The position numbers and the translations under genes are program-made. Shown here one piece after another: positions 38,801-47,314 of a stretch of DNA of 64,000 nt; the stretch's first letter is position 1; each line of letters opens with the position of its first letter. The DNA comes from Christensenella sp. UBA2853 (GTDB lineage: Bacteria > Bacillota > Clostridia > Christensenellales > Aristaeellaceae): NCBI GenBank assembly GCA_002350845.1, contig DEFL01000081.1, forward strand, positions 62,736 to 126,735, written 5' to 3'. Below the pieces are notes generated by a model. It did no database searches and was not told where the DNA came from. It saw nothing but the letters and a program-made list of their open reading frames with translations.

Positions 38801-40258
38801 TCATCCTTTCAGAAAACGTAGACGTTTTTTGATGCCTGCAGGGAGCAGGCGGGAAAGCAGCCGTACGCCGCTGAATTTCCAGTAGACAAGGCAGAGTATA
38901 CCATAAACTGCCGCGCCGAAAAAGACGAGGAGACCCAGGGCGGACCATGAATCGGAAGGAAGAAGCGGTGAGATCAGCCAGATGGTGCCGGTCATGGCAA
39001 GGCCGGCGAGAAAATACGGAAGGCAGATGATGAGATAGCGGCGGTAGGGAAGCGCTTTGTGCAGATGCAGATACTGAACAAAGGGGACAGAGAACTCTGC
39101 GAGCAGCGTCCCGATGACAGCGCCCATTGCGCCGAGCCGGGGAATGAGCATAAAGTTGGCAATGAGATTGACGACCGCTCCGGTGAGCACCGAGCGCAGC
39201 ACAATGTGATCCATGCCGTGCGGCAGAATCCACTGCATGCGGATGACATTGGCAAACCCGATCATCACAAGGGAAAAGCCCAGAGGCATCATCAGGGTGC
39301 CGGAATAGGTGAAGGCGCTGCCGTAGAAAAGGGGAGCAAAGCGCTCGCCCACAGCGAGAATGCCGAACGCCATGGCGCTGACCATGCAGATGACCAGATG
39401 CATGGAGAGTTCCATGCCTTCCAGTACTTTGTCCTCCCTGTGTTCCGTGAGGAGATGGGCCGCGCGCGGCATCATGACGCTGCCGAAGGCGGAAATAAAA
39501 CCGGAGAGGCAGTAAATGATTTTTTCTGCATTTTCATACAGTCCGTTCTGTGCCATGCCGGCGATGGCCCCGACCATGACCTTGTCCATCGTGCGGTAGA
39601 CCGAGACGGCAATGACGGACACAAAGAGGAGTGCACAGGCGGGAAGATGCGAAAACGCTTCCTTCAGGGTGACGGGAACGACGCGGACTTTTCCGCGAAG
39701 ACTCAGACAGCAGGAAAGACACCCCAGAAGCGTGGCAAGCGACCACGCAAAGCCGTAGACCCAGAGATCCTCAGGACCATGAATGAAAAGGAAAACACAG
39801 CCGGCGGCCAGGAGCTTCACGCAGGTGTTCCGGATCGCGATGGGTCTGAATTCATCCAGTCCCATAAGACACCAGTCAAGATTCAGCAGGCAGGAGACGC
39901 TCATCATGGTCAGGGAAAGGGCGATGGTTTTCTCCCTGTCTGCGACCAGGAAAAGATACAAAAGCCATACCGCAAGCGCGGCGGAGGCGACCATGCGCTG
40001 CATGCGCCAGATGGCGGAAAAGGTGCGGTTGAGCTCTTCACGGTTGTCACGGACGCGGGAAATGGCGCGCACGCCGTAGTTTTCAAGGCCGAGTGTCCCC
40101 ACGAGGACAAAAATGTAGGAAATATTCCAGGCATAACTGTACAGACCGACCCCTTCCTCGCCGACAATGCGGGACAGGTACGGAGCCGTCACAAGCGGAA
40201 GCAGGATGGAAAAAACGCGGTAGGCAACATTGTACAGGGTATTTCTTCGTGCGTTCAA
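38801..40258 (-). CDS. Polysaccharide flippase (Wzx/MOP family)
   Basis: A 485-residue membrane protein with about twelve to fourteen hydrophobic segments. It begins 'N-A-R-R-N-T-L-Y-N-V-A-Y-R-V-F', then 'P-L-V-T-A-P-Y-L-S-R-I-V-G-E-E-G-V-G-L-Y-S-Y', the canonical start of oligosaccharide flippases. It should move lipid-linked glycan repeats across the membrane. The start is TTG at 40258, seven bases after GGAGG; an upstream ATG (40273) contains that ribosome site. No glycosyltransferases are adjacent, so the glycan is assembled elsewhere. Confidence 0.9.
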   Translation of the reverse strand: MNARRNTLYNVAYRVFSILLPLVTAPYLSRIVGEEGVGLYSYAWNISYIFVLVGTLGLENYGVRAISRVRDNREELNRTFSAIWRMQRMVASAALAVWLLYLFLVADREKTIALSLTMMSVSCLLNLDWCLMGLDEFRPIAIRNTCVKLLAAGCVFLFIHGPEDLWVYGFAWSLATLLGCLSCCLSLRGKVRVVPVTLKEAFSHLPACALLFVSVIAVSVYRTMDKVMVGAIAGMAQNGLYENAEKIIYCLSGFISAFGSVMMPRAAHLLTEHREDKVLEGMELSMHLVICMVSAMAFGILAVGERFAPLFYGSAFTYSGTLMMPLGFSLVMIGFANVIRMQWILPHGMDHIVLRSVLTGAVVNLIANFMLIPRLGAMGAVIGTLLAEFSVPFVQYLHLHKALPYRRYLIICLPYFLAGLAMTGTIWLISPLLPSDSWSALGLLVFFGAAVYGILCLVYWKFSGVRLLSRLLPAGIKKRLRFLKG

Positions 40259-40343
40259 GAACAGACCTCCCATGCACGCCTGCTGGCAACAGCAGAAAGA
40301 CGATAAACTTAATATATTCGTCTGAACACCGGGGCCTTCCTGC

Positions 40344-40371
40344 TTGACACGGGGGAGAAACATGCTACAAT
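40344..40371 (+). promoter_or_regulatory. Promoter of bioY
   Basis: TTGACA (40344-40349), a 16-bp spacer, TACAAT (40366-40371). The predicted transcription start falls inside the dyad at 40371-40404. Confidence 0.75.
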
Positions 40372-40404
40372 GCGTAAACGTAATTCGGAAATCAAGTTTA
40401 CGCA
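40371..40404. promoter_or_regulatory. BirA-type biotin operator
   Basis: TGCGTAAAC (40371-40379), 16 bp, GTTTACGCA (40396-40404): a perfect 9-bp dyad in the form GTAAAC-N(14-16)-GTTTAC that BirA binds in Firmicutes. It overlaps the start of transcription of bioY, ideal for repression by biotin-loaded BirA. Confidence 0.8.
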
Positions 40405-40421
40405 AAGGAGCAACTTCCGTG

Positions 40422-40976
40422 ATGACCAAGGAAAAACGGATCCCGACCCTTCAGCTGGTGCTCTGCGCGGTGTTTGCTGCGCTGACTGCCGTGTGTGCCC
40501 AGATTACCATTCCCATCGGTGCGGTGCCGATCTCGCTTTCTCTTCTGCCGCCGCTTCTGTGCGCCGCCCTGCTCAGCCCGCGCTATGCGGTTCTGTCCAT
40601 GGGGGTGTATCTTCTGATGGGACTGTGCGGGCTCCCGGTGTTTTCCGGCATGAGCGGCGGCCCCGGCAAGCTGTTCGGGGTGACCGGCGGATACATTATC
40701 GGCTACATTCCCTGTGTATGGCTTGCGTCCTTTCTTATCCACCGCACCTGGAAAAACATGATCGGGAAGTGTGCGGCCATGGCCCTGGGCGTTCTGGTCT
40801 GCTATGCTTTCGGCACGGTCTGGTTTATGGTGATCCGGGGGATGGACCTGATGAGCACACTGTCCATCTGTGTTTTCCCGTTCCTGCCTTTTGATGCGGT
40901 GAAAATCATCCTTGCAGCCTTCCTCTCCGGCCGCCTGGAAAAGCCCCTGGAAAAGATCACGGAGAGCGGCCGGTAA
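40422..40976 (+). CDS. bioY: Biotin transporter BioY (ECF S-component)
   Basis: A 184-residue membrane protein with six predicted helices. It has 'A-A-L-T-A-V-C-A-Q-I-T-I-P-I-G-A-V-P-I-S' and 'L-M-G-L-C-G-L-P-V-F-S-G', then 'G-G-Y-I-I-G-Y', the standard BioY motifs. It binds biotin and, with a shared ECF ATPase/EcfT module, imports it. The start ATG 40422 follows AAAGGAG. The upstream BirA-type dyad strongly supports the assignment and indicates biotin repression. Confidence 0.95.
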   Translation: MTKEKRIPTLQLVLCAVFAALTAVCAQITIPIGAVPISLSLLPPLLCAALLSPRYAVLSMGVYLLMGLCGLPVFSGMSGGPGKLFGVTGGYIIGYIPCVWLASFLIHRTWKNMIGKCAAMALGVLVCYAFGTVWFMVIRGMDLMSTLSICVFPFLPFDAVKIILAAFLSGRLEKPLEKITESGR

Positions 40977-41069
40977 CAGGCGGACGGCTTCATCTGCAGA
41001 AGATGACTTGAAAGGCGGGGCCTAAGAGCGTATGATAGAATCAGCAACATTGCAAAGGAGGCGGAGAAG

Positions 41070-41690
41070 ATGACCGCCGGCATCATTGTACTGGTTCTTG
41101 TGATGGTTATGGCCTGTTATTATCTGATCCGAAAGGAAGATACGCGTCTTTCGGCAAAACAGAAGGCCGGTCTGAAAGTGATACCGACTTCCCTGTGTGC
41201 CCTGCTTGCCCTGTACGGACTTGTGACGGGCGGCGGCCTCCCGGCTGTCTTCCTGTTCCTCGGCCTGTGCGTGTGCGCACTGGCAGACTGGCTTCTGGAG
41301 TTTCAGTTCTTCAAGGGGATGGCCGCCTTCGGGGCGGGACATATCCTGTACTGTATCGGCTACCTCCTGGCCGGTCCTGTCGGCATGCGGTCCCTGATTG
41401 TGTTTCTTGCGCTCTTCGGCGTGATTCTGATTCTGTATTCGCGCCTGAAGGATCATCTGGAACAGGCGCCCCTGTATCTGTGCTATGCGGCCGTGCTCTG
41501 CTGCATGGCTGCGCTGGCCTCGTCCAGGCAGAGCTTCCTGATGATTGGCGGCTTTCTGTTTGTGATCTCTGACTGCATGATTGGAATCGGTCAGGCGACA
41601 GGCAACAAAAACCGTTTGTACGGCATTCTGATCCTGGTCACTTATTATGCGGCGCAGTTTCTCATTGCGTGTTCTACTGTATTCCGCTGA
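41070..41690 (+). CDS. YhhN-family membrane protein (lysoplasmalogenase-like)
   Basis: A 206-residue protein with about eight hydrophobic segments. It has 'K-V-I-P-T-S-L-C-A-L-L-A-L', 'C-A-L-A-D-W-L-L-E', 'A-F-G-A-G-H-I-L-Y-C', and 'G-G-F-L-F-V-I-S-D', with conserved aspartates and histidine at the places expected for the YhhN/TMEM86 family, whose members hydrolyse lysoplasmalogen vinyl-ether bonds. Plasmalogens occur in anaerobic Clostridia, which makes the role sensible, but the activity is not shown. GGAGG precedes the start; ssb follows 18 bp downstream. Confidence 0.75.
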   Translation: MTAGIIVLVLVMVMACYYLIRKEDTRLSAKQKAGLKVIPTSLCALLALYGLVTGGGLPAVFLFLGLCVCALADWLLEFQFFKGMAAFGAGHILYCIGYLLAGPVGMRSLIVFLALFGVILILYSRLKDHLEQAPLYLCYAAVLCCMAALASSRQSFLMIGGFLFVISDCMIGIGQATGNKNRLYGILILVTYYAAQFLIACSTVFR

Positions 41691-41708
41691 AGGGGAGGGA
41701 AGCGTCTG

Positions 41709-42041
41709 ATGAACCGACTCTATCTGATTGGGAATCTTACGGCCGATGCAGTTCTGGCTGCGACGGCTTCAGGCATGAGCGTATGCACGTTTTCTCTGGC
41801 TGTGAACCAGCCGGGCGGGAAACAGGCAGACGGGTCCGGAAACGTGACCTACTTCCGATGCTCTCTTTGGGGAGCACAGGGGGAGGAAGCTGCACGCATG
41901 CTGAAAAAGGGAAACAAAGTCTTCGTGTGCGGCGAAGTGCATGCCAGTGCCTACAGGGGCAGGGATGGCTCCACCAGGGCCAGCCTTGAAGTGCAGTGCC
42001 GGGAGTATGAACTTCTCTCGGGGAATGCGCCGACAGCATGA
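41709..42041 (+). CDS. ssb: Single-stranded DNA-binding protein, short form without acidic tail
   Basis: A 110-residue OB-fold SSB: 'M-N-R-L-Y-L-I-G-N-L-T-A-D', 'F-S-L-A-V-N', 'T-Y-F-R-C-S-L-W-G', 'G-N-K-V-F-V-C-G-E-V'. It stops shortly after the OB fold and lacks the glycine-rich linker and the acidic D-D-x-P-F tip that recruits partner proteins. A full-length SSB therefore probably exists elsewhere, and this may be a secondary or specialised copy. A GAAA-loop terminator follows directly. Confidence 0.88.
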   Translation: MNRLYLIGNLTADAVLAATASGMSVCTFSLAVNQPGGKQADGSGNVTYFRCSLWGAQGEEAARMLKKGNKVFVCGEVHASAYRGRDGSTRASLEVQCREYELLSGNAPTA

Positions 42042-42056
42042 TCTGCATCTGATTCG

Positions 42057-42082
42057 GCAGCCGGGAAACCGGCTGCTTTTTG
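42057..42082 (+). terminator. Intrinsic terminator with GAAA tetraloop
   Basis: A perfect 8-bp stem (42057-42064 with 42069-42076) closed by GAAA and followed by T residues, 16 bp after the ssb stop. Confidence 0.85.
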
Positions 42083-42243
42083 TGTGGAGATGCGCGGCTT
42101 TGGAGAAGAGGATGAACGAAGAAAAAACATGTTTTTGATGCCATGCAGGCATGCAGAAGACGGGTTAAGCTTGACGCATCCGAAAGGAAAACGTATAATG
42201 TCGACCAGATTTGCCATTTCGGCTTCAGAGAGGGGGAAAGCGT

Positions 42244-42582
42244 ATGAAAAGGACGCCAGTGTTTCTGCTGTGCGGATTGTTTCTGATGGCTTTCTTCCTT
42301 TTGGGCCGTGGACTGGTTGCGGGACCGGATACGGAGAAGGAGTACAGCGCTGAGCAGGTTCAGACGGCGCCCTTCTTTGCTGTCCAGGCCCAGACGCAGG
42401 AAACCCGGACAGCGCCTTCTGCCGAGGAACACCGCGAGACCCGAGGGGAAGCGGTGCGCCCCGAAACGGAGGCCCCGGTTGCGCCGGTGTGCAGCTGCGA
42501 CCGCAACGGCATGCCGCTGACGGCCAGAACATGGCAGAAAACCGTTTATCTCGTCTGTCCTCCGGAGGGTGTTCCCGGATAG
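42244..42582 (+). CDS. Small membrane-anchored protein of unknown function
   Basis: A 112-residue protein with one N-terminal membrane helix (residues 5-22, 'V-F-L-L-C-G-L-F-L-M-A-F-F-L-L'), then an acidic, glutamine/threonine/glutamate-rich low-complexity stretch, and a C-terminal segment with three cysteines ('V-C-S-C-D-R-N-G', 'L-V-C-P'). I do not recognise a family. GAGAGGGGG precedes the ATG. It sits 57 bp upstream of secD and may be co-transcribed with it. Confidence 0.55.
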   Translation: MKRTPVFLLCGLFLMAFFLLGRGLVAGPDTEKEYSAEQVQTAPFFAVQAQTQETRTAPSAEEHRETRGEAVRPETEAPVAPVCSCDRNGMPLTARTWQKTVYLVCPPEGVPG

Positions 42583-42638
42583 ATGAAGGTCAGGCTTCAT
42601 GAATCGGGAATATCAAATTAAATGGAGGAAGATTGCAC

Positions 42639-43967
42639 ATGAGCAAGAAAAAGAGCTCCAACAGAAAAACCGGCGCGATTATCGGCCTGTGCGTGCTGCT
42701 GGTGCTGACCATCGTCTTTGGCTATCTCGGCTTCAACGGCATGCCTCTTGACAGCCGCGGCCTGTACAGACTGCTCCCCTGGATGCCCACCACCAACGCT
42801 GAAAACTGGCCTGAATCCCTGGCCCTGGGCCTGGATCTGCGCGGCGGCGTGTATGTTGAGTATTCCGCCCAGCAGCCCGATGAAATCGAGGGCAGCTTTG
42901 ATGCTCTGATGGACGGCACCATCGCCGTGATTCAGCAGCGTCTGACCGACAAGGGATATCCGGAAAGCACGGTGCAGAAGATCAATAACGGCACCGGCAT
43001 CCGCGTGGAAATCCCGGATGTCACCGATCCGCAGGCCGTGCTCGATCTGATCGGCACACCGGCTGAACTGTCCTTCCGTGATCCGGACGGCAACGAGTTC
43101 ATGACCGGCAAGCAGGTCCAGACCGCCAGCTACTTCTTCGCAGACGGCGACCATCAGGTGGCCTTCACCCTGACCAAGGACGGCGCTGCCCTGTTCGCAG
43201 ACATGACCGCCAAGTCCATCGGCAAGCAGATCGCCATCTATCTCGACAATGAAATGCTCATCAACCCGACCGTCCAGTCCGCCATCCCGAACGGATCCGG
43301 CGTCATCAACGGCATGGGTTCCGAAGAGCGCGCACGCACCATTGCCGCCCAGATCCAGTCCGGTGCTCTGCCCCTGGTTCTGACCCAGCAGAAGGTGGAT
43401 ACCGTGTCCGCTACCCTCGGTGACGAGGCTCTGAGCACATCCATCCGCGCAGCTATGATCGGCATCCTGCTGGTCATGCTGTTCATGATCGTCCGTTACC
43501 GCATGAACGGTGTCGTTGCCTCCTGGGCACTGTGCATCTACATGCTCCTGCTGTTCTTCTTTATCGCCGTCATCCCCGGCATCCAGCTCACGCTTCCGGG
43601 TCTTGCCGGTATCGTTCTGGGTATTGGTATGGCTGTTGACGCCAACGTCATTATCTATGAACGCTTTAACGAGGAAATGCGTGCAGGCCGTCCTGCCCGT
43701 GCCGCTGTACGCGCCGGTTTCAAGAACGCCATGAGCGCTATCCTTGACTCCAATGTGACCACGCTGATTGCAGCCATCGTGCTGCTGGTGTACGGCACCG
43801 GCTCTGTGCAGGGCTTTGCCAAGACACTGCTGCTGGGCGTTGTCGTGTCCATGTTCTCCGCCGTTGTCATCACCCGTATGCTGATGACCTGGTTTGTGAA
43901 GGTGGGCCTGAATAAGCCCTCGCTGTACTGCACCATGAAGAACACGGTAGAGGAGGAGCAGAAATGA
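42639..43967 (+). CDS. secD: Protein translocase subunit SecD
   Basis: A 442-residue membrane protein with six helices and the SecD domain motif 'L-G-L-D-L-R-G-G-V-Y-V-E-Y' in the P1 head (residues about 65-78), and the RND-type C-terminal half with 'G-L-A-G-I-V-L-G-I-G-M-A-V-D-A-N-V-I-I-Y-E-R'. It is a short Firmicute-type SecD. It works with SecF in proton-driven completion of secretion through SecYEG. GGAGGA precedes ATG 42639, and secF overlaps its stop by 4 bp. Confidence 0.96.
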   Translation: MSKKKSSNRKTGAIIGLCVLLVLTIVFGYLGFNGMPLDSRGLYRLLPWMPTTNAENWPESLALGLDLRGGVYVEYSAQQPDEIEGSFDALMDGTIAVIQQRLTDKGYPESTVQKINNGTGIRVEIPDVTDPQAVLDLIGTPAELSFRDPDGNEFMTGKQVQTASYFFADGDHQVAFTLTKDGAALFADMTAKSIGKQIAIYLDNEMLINPTVQSAIPNGSGVINGMGSEERARTIAAQIQSGALPLVLTQQKVDTVSATLGDEALSTSIRAAMIGILLVMLFMIVRYRMNGVVASWALCIYMLLLFFFIAVIPGIQLTLPGLAGIVLGIGMAVDANVIIYERFNEEMRAGRPARAAVRAGFKNAMSAILDSNVTTLIAAIVLLVYGTGSVQGFAKTLLLGVVVSMFSAVVITRMLMTWFVKVGLNKPSLYCTMKNTVEEEQK

Positions 43968-44872
43968 CTGTCAAGAATCGTTCCAGGATCTGCCTGACTG
44001 TATCCTGCTGCATTTTTGTCCTTGCTTTGGTCCTGAGCCTCTTCGGCCTGGGCATTAACCAGGGAATTGATTTCGCCGGCGGTATGGCCATGCAGTATTC
44101 CATGGGCAAGGAAGTTGCCCAGTCCGATGTGGAAGATGTTTTCAAGGGCATGAACATTGACGCAGCTGTCACCGTACAGGGCGCCAACCGTGACGAAGTG
44201 AATATCCGCATCAAGGATATTGCCACCGAGGATGTCCAGACCATTCAGCAGCGCTTTGTGGAAGGCATCTCCGAAAAGTATCCGGATGTCACCCAGAACG
44301 GCGAAGTGAACTACGTCGGACCTGTTGCCGGCCGTACGCTTCTGTCCAATGCTTTCTGGTCTGTTGTGATCGCTGCCGCGCTCATGCTGCTGTACATTGC
44401 GATCCGCTTCGATTTCTCCAGCGGCCTTGCCGCTGTGCTGGGACTGCTGCATGACGTGCTCATGATGCTTGCCTTCATGGTTCTGCTGCGTTCCATCATT
44501 CAGATGAACTCCACCTTCATCGCCGCCATGCTGACGATCGTCGGTTACTCCATCAACAATACGATCGTGATCTTCGACCGTATCCGTGAGAACGAGAAGA
44601 AGACGCCCGGCGATGACCGCGTCACGATTGTCAACCGTTCAGTGAAAGAGTGCCTTGGCCGTACCCTGAACACGACCATCACCACCCTGATCACCATCGT
44701 TGCCCTGTACATCATGGGTGTGGCTTCCATCAAGGAATTCGCCCTCCCGATCATCGTCGGCATCCTTTCCGGTGTGTACTCTGCCAACATGATCAACGGC
44801 TATGTCTGGGCCATGCTGGATGAAAAACTGAGTGTCGGGAAAAAGTCCAAGAAAGTGAAGGCCAAGGCCTGA
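43964..44872 (+). CDS. secF: Protein translocase subunit SecF
   Basis: A 302-residue partner of SecD: 'G-I-D-F-A-G-G-M-A-M-Q' in the head domain, then 'S-I-N-N-T-I-V-I-F-D-R-I-R-E-N' and 'R-T-L-N-T-T-I-T-T-L' in the membrane half, the diagnostic SecF blocks. It starts within the end of secD (ATGA overlap), so translation is coupled. A strong terminator follows. Confidence 0.96.
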   Translation: MTVKNRSRICLTVSCCIFVLALVLSLFGLGINQGIDFAGGMAMQYSMGKEVAQSDVEDVFKGMNIDAAVTVQGANRDEVNIRIKDIATEDVQTIQQRFVEGISEKYPDVTQNGEVNYVGPVAGRTLLSNAFWSVVIAAALMLLYIAIRFDFSSGLAAVLGLLHDVLMMLAFMVLLRSIIQMNSTFIAAMLTIVGYSINNTIVIFDRIRENEKKTPGDDRVTIVNRSVKECLGRTLNTTITTLITIVALYIMGVASIKEFALPIIVGILSGVYSANMINGYVWAMLDEKLSVGKKSKKVKAKA

Positions 44873-44890
44873 TTCTGACGGATCCTTTTT

Positions 44891-44926
44891 CGGGAGGAAC
44901 CCTGTTGTCCGGGTTCCTCCCGTTTT
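44891..44926 (+). terminator. Intrinsic terminator after secF
   Basis: A perfect 12-bp stem (44891-44902 with 44911-44922), an 8-nt loop and a T tract, 18 bp after the secF stop. Confidence 0.92.
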
Positions 44927-44956
44927 GCCTTTAAAAGAAGACTGCAGAGGTACATC

Positions 44957-47278
44957 ATGCTTCGATTCAAACAGAGGGGAGTCCCTGTCTCCGAACCCAT
45001 GGAAGGCCTGTCCCTGCCCATGACGCAGCTGCTGCGCAACCGCGGCATTGACACACCGGAAAAGGCGCAGAGTTTTCTGCATCCGTCCCTTTCCCAGCTT
45101 CATGATCCGTTTCTGATGCAGGATATGGACAAAGCGGTTGAGCTCATCCGGAAGGCTGTGCAGGACGGGACCGGCATTCAGATCTATGGGGACTATGACG
45201 CGGACGGCGTGACCTCCACATCCATTATGCTGTATATCTTTGAAAAGCTGGGGGTGCGGGCGGATTTCCGGATTCCCAGCCGCCACAGTGAAGGATACGG
45301 CCTGAATGTGCAGGCTGTGCAGGAGATTGCGCAGAACCATGGACTGCTGGTGACGGTCGACTGCGGGATTACCAATCATGAGGAGATTCGCTGCGCAAAA
45401 GAGCTGGGGATGACCGTCATTGTGACGGATCACCATCAGCTGCCGGAAAGCCCGGTGCCGGCGGATGCCATCCTGAATCCCCTGTGCGGATCCTATCCGT
45501 TCCGCCGCCTGCGCGGAGCCGGTGTGGCCCTCAAGGTGTGCCAGGCGCTGCTGGGCATGGAGGGCGTCATGGACTGCCTGGACCTGGCTGCCCTGGGAAC
45601 TGTCGCGGACCTGGTGCCGCTGATTGATGAGAACCGGGTGATTGTGCACTACGGCATGGAGAAGATGGGGGAGAAGAAGCGCCCCGGACTCCGGGCAATG
45701 ATTGAGCAGGCCCAGTGCACGTATCCGATCACCAGCACCCAGATCGCATTCCGGCTGGGGCCGCGCATCAATGCCGGCGGGCGGCTGGAGGATGCGGACC
45801 AGTGTGTGCATCTGCTCACAGGGAAAGATCCCGCCGAAGTGGAAGCCATCGCGGCGCATCTGGAGGAAAACAACCGCAGGCGCCAGAGCATGCAGTCGGA
45901 GATCAGCAGCAGGGCCATCGAGCAGATCCGGGAGAAAACGGATTTCTATGATGACCGCTGCATTGTGGTGATGGGGGATAACTGGAATACCGGCGTGATT
46001 GGCCTGGCGGCAGGAAAAATCTGCGAACAGTATCATTTCCCGACCATTGTGCTCAGCCATATGGATGAGAAGGCCGTGGGCAGCTGCCGGTCCGTTCCCG
46101 GGGTCAACATTCATGCCATGCTGTCGAAGTGCTCGGATCTCTTTGAACGGTTCGGCGGGCATGAACAGGCCGCCGGTCTGACGATGCGGCCGGACCTGGT
46201 GGGCGAACTGCGCAGAAGACTGAACCTGCTGATCCGCGAAAACTGTGAGGCGGAGGCGCTGATCCCCGAGGCAGAGTATGACATGCCGCTTGAACTGAGC
46301 GAGGTCAGCCTGAAACTGGTGGATGAGCTTGCCTGCATGGAGCCGACCGGCTTTGGCAATCCGCCGCCTGTGTTTCTCTGCCGCGACTGCCATGTGCAGA
46401 CAGCCACGGCGGTGGGCAAAGACGGCGCACATTTAAAGCTGTCCCTGCTCCGGCGTGATACGCTGATGGAAGGCATTGCCTTTCAGATGGGCGCAAAAGC
46501 CAGTCAGCACCTGGACCGGATTGATGTGATCTTTGAGCCGCAGAAGAATGAATTCCGCGGAAAGATCAGCCCGCAGGTTCAGGTGACAGCGCTTCGCAGC
46601 GCCCAGGGAACGGCTGCGGTCCCTGCGGATACCATGATTTTTCCATCACTTTTGCAGGAATTGAAAACCCTTTCGTCGAATGAATCTACAATTCCGGAAT
46701 CGGAAGAGGAGATCCAGACGATTCCGCGCACCCGTGTGGTGCGCCGGGAACGCGGCACGCTGCTCATTGGTCACAGCGCAGCGCAGGCTGCCGTACTGGC
46801 CGCGGAAATGGAGCTGGATGTGCAGATCGGGCGTGTGCCGGATCCGAGAGGATTCAACACACTGCTGCTCGCCCCGGACCTTTCCGCACTCGAGGATGTC
46901 TGGCAGCAGATTGTCCTGATCGATGGAGATGTCCTGCCGGGCGAGGCAGACCGGATCCGGAAGATGTGCCCGCTTGCGGAGATCCGCTGCCTGAAGGGCA
47001 GCGCGTTCCGGGAAGAGCTCGGGGCGCTGGAGATGAGCACGGATCTGCTCAGGGAAGTCTATAAAAAGACCGCCCTGTCGATCGGCCCGATCGATGCGCG
47101 CCAGGTCATGCAGGAGCTTGGCATCACCGCTTCGCAGCTGATGCTTGCCCTGGAGGCGTTTGCCGAGGTCGGCCTGATCCGCTTTACGCTGCATCCGCTG
47201 AAAGTGCAGCGCATGGCGGGCGTGAAAGCCTCACCGGATGACAGCCCGGTTCTCCGGTATATCAGGAAGATCATGTAA
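44957..47278 (+). CDS. recJ: Single-stranded-DNA-specific exonuclease RecJ
   Basis: A 773-residue DHH-family nuclease. Catalytic motifs are 'Y-G-D-Y-D-A-D-G-V-T-S', 'V-D-C-G-I-T', Asp158-His159-His160 in 'V-T-D-H-H-Q-L-P', and the DHHA1 element 'R-I-N-A-G-G-R-L-E-D-A'. An OB-fold follows (residues about 460-560). The last 200 residues are a C-terminal extension like that of Gram-positive RecJ. It degrades 5' single strands in repair and replication restart. rel follows 36 bp downstream; the apt gene often found between them is absent. Confidence 0.94.
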   Translation: MLRFKQRGVPVSEPMEGLSLPMTQLLRNRGIDTPEKAQSFLHPSLSQLHDPFLMQDMDKAVELIRKAVQDGTGIQIYGDYDADGVTSTSIMLYIFEKLGVRADFRIPSRHSEGYGLNVQAVQEIAQNHGLLVTVDCGITNHEEIRCAKELGMTVIVTDHHQLPESPVPADAILNPLCGSYPFRRLRGAGVALKVCQALLGMEGVMDCLDLAALGTVADLVPLIDENRVIVHYGMEKMGEKKRPGLRAMIEQAQCTYPITSTQIAFRLGPRINAGGRLEDADQCVHLLTGKDPAEVEAIAAHLEENNRRRQSMQSEISSRAIEQIREKTDFYDDRCIVVMGDNWNTGVIGLAAGKICEQYHFPTIVLSHMDEKAVGSCRSVPGVNIHAMLSKCSDLFERFGGHEQAAGLTMRPDLVGELRRRLNLLIRENCEAEALIPEAEYDMPLELSEVSLKLVDELACMEPTGFGNPPPVFLCRDCHVQTATAVGKDGAHLKLSLLRRDTLMEGIAFQMGAKASQHLDRIDVIFEPQKNEFRGKISPQVQVTALRSAQGTAAVPADTMIFPSLLQELKTLSSNESTIPESEEEIQTIPRTRVVRRERGTLLIGHSAAQAAVLAAEMELDVQIGRVPDPRGFNTLLLAPDLSALEDVWQQIVLIDGDVLPGEADRIRKMCPLAEIRCLKGSAFREELGALEMSTDLLREVYKKTALSIGPIDARQVMQELGITASQLMLALEAFAEVGLIRFTLHPLKVQRMAGVKASPDDSPVLRYIRKIM

Positions 47279-47314
47279 AGACTCTGCGGATGATGGAAAG
47301 AGAGGAGGAGCACC

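Noticed and set aside
44639..46432. Minus-strand 597-codon frame opposite recJ
   Set aside because: Antisense to recJ, which has complete catalytic motifs; it also crosses the secF terminator.
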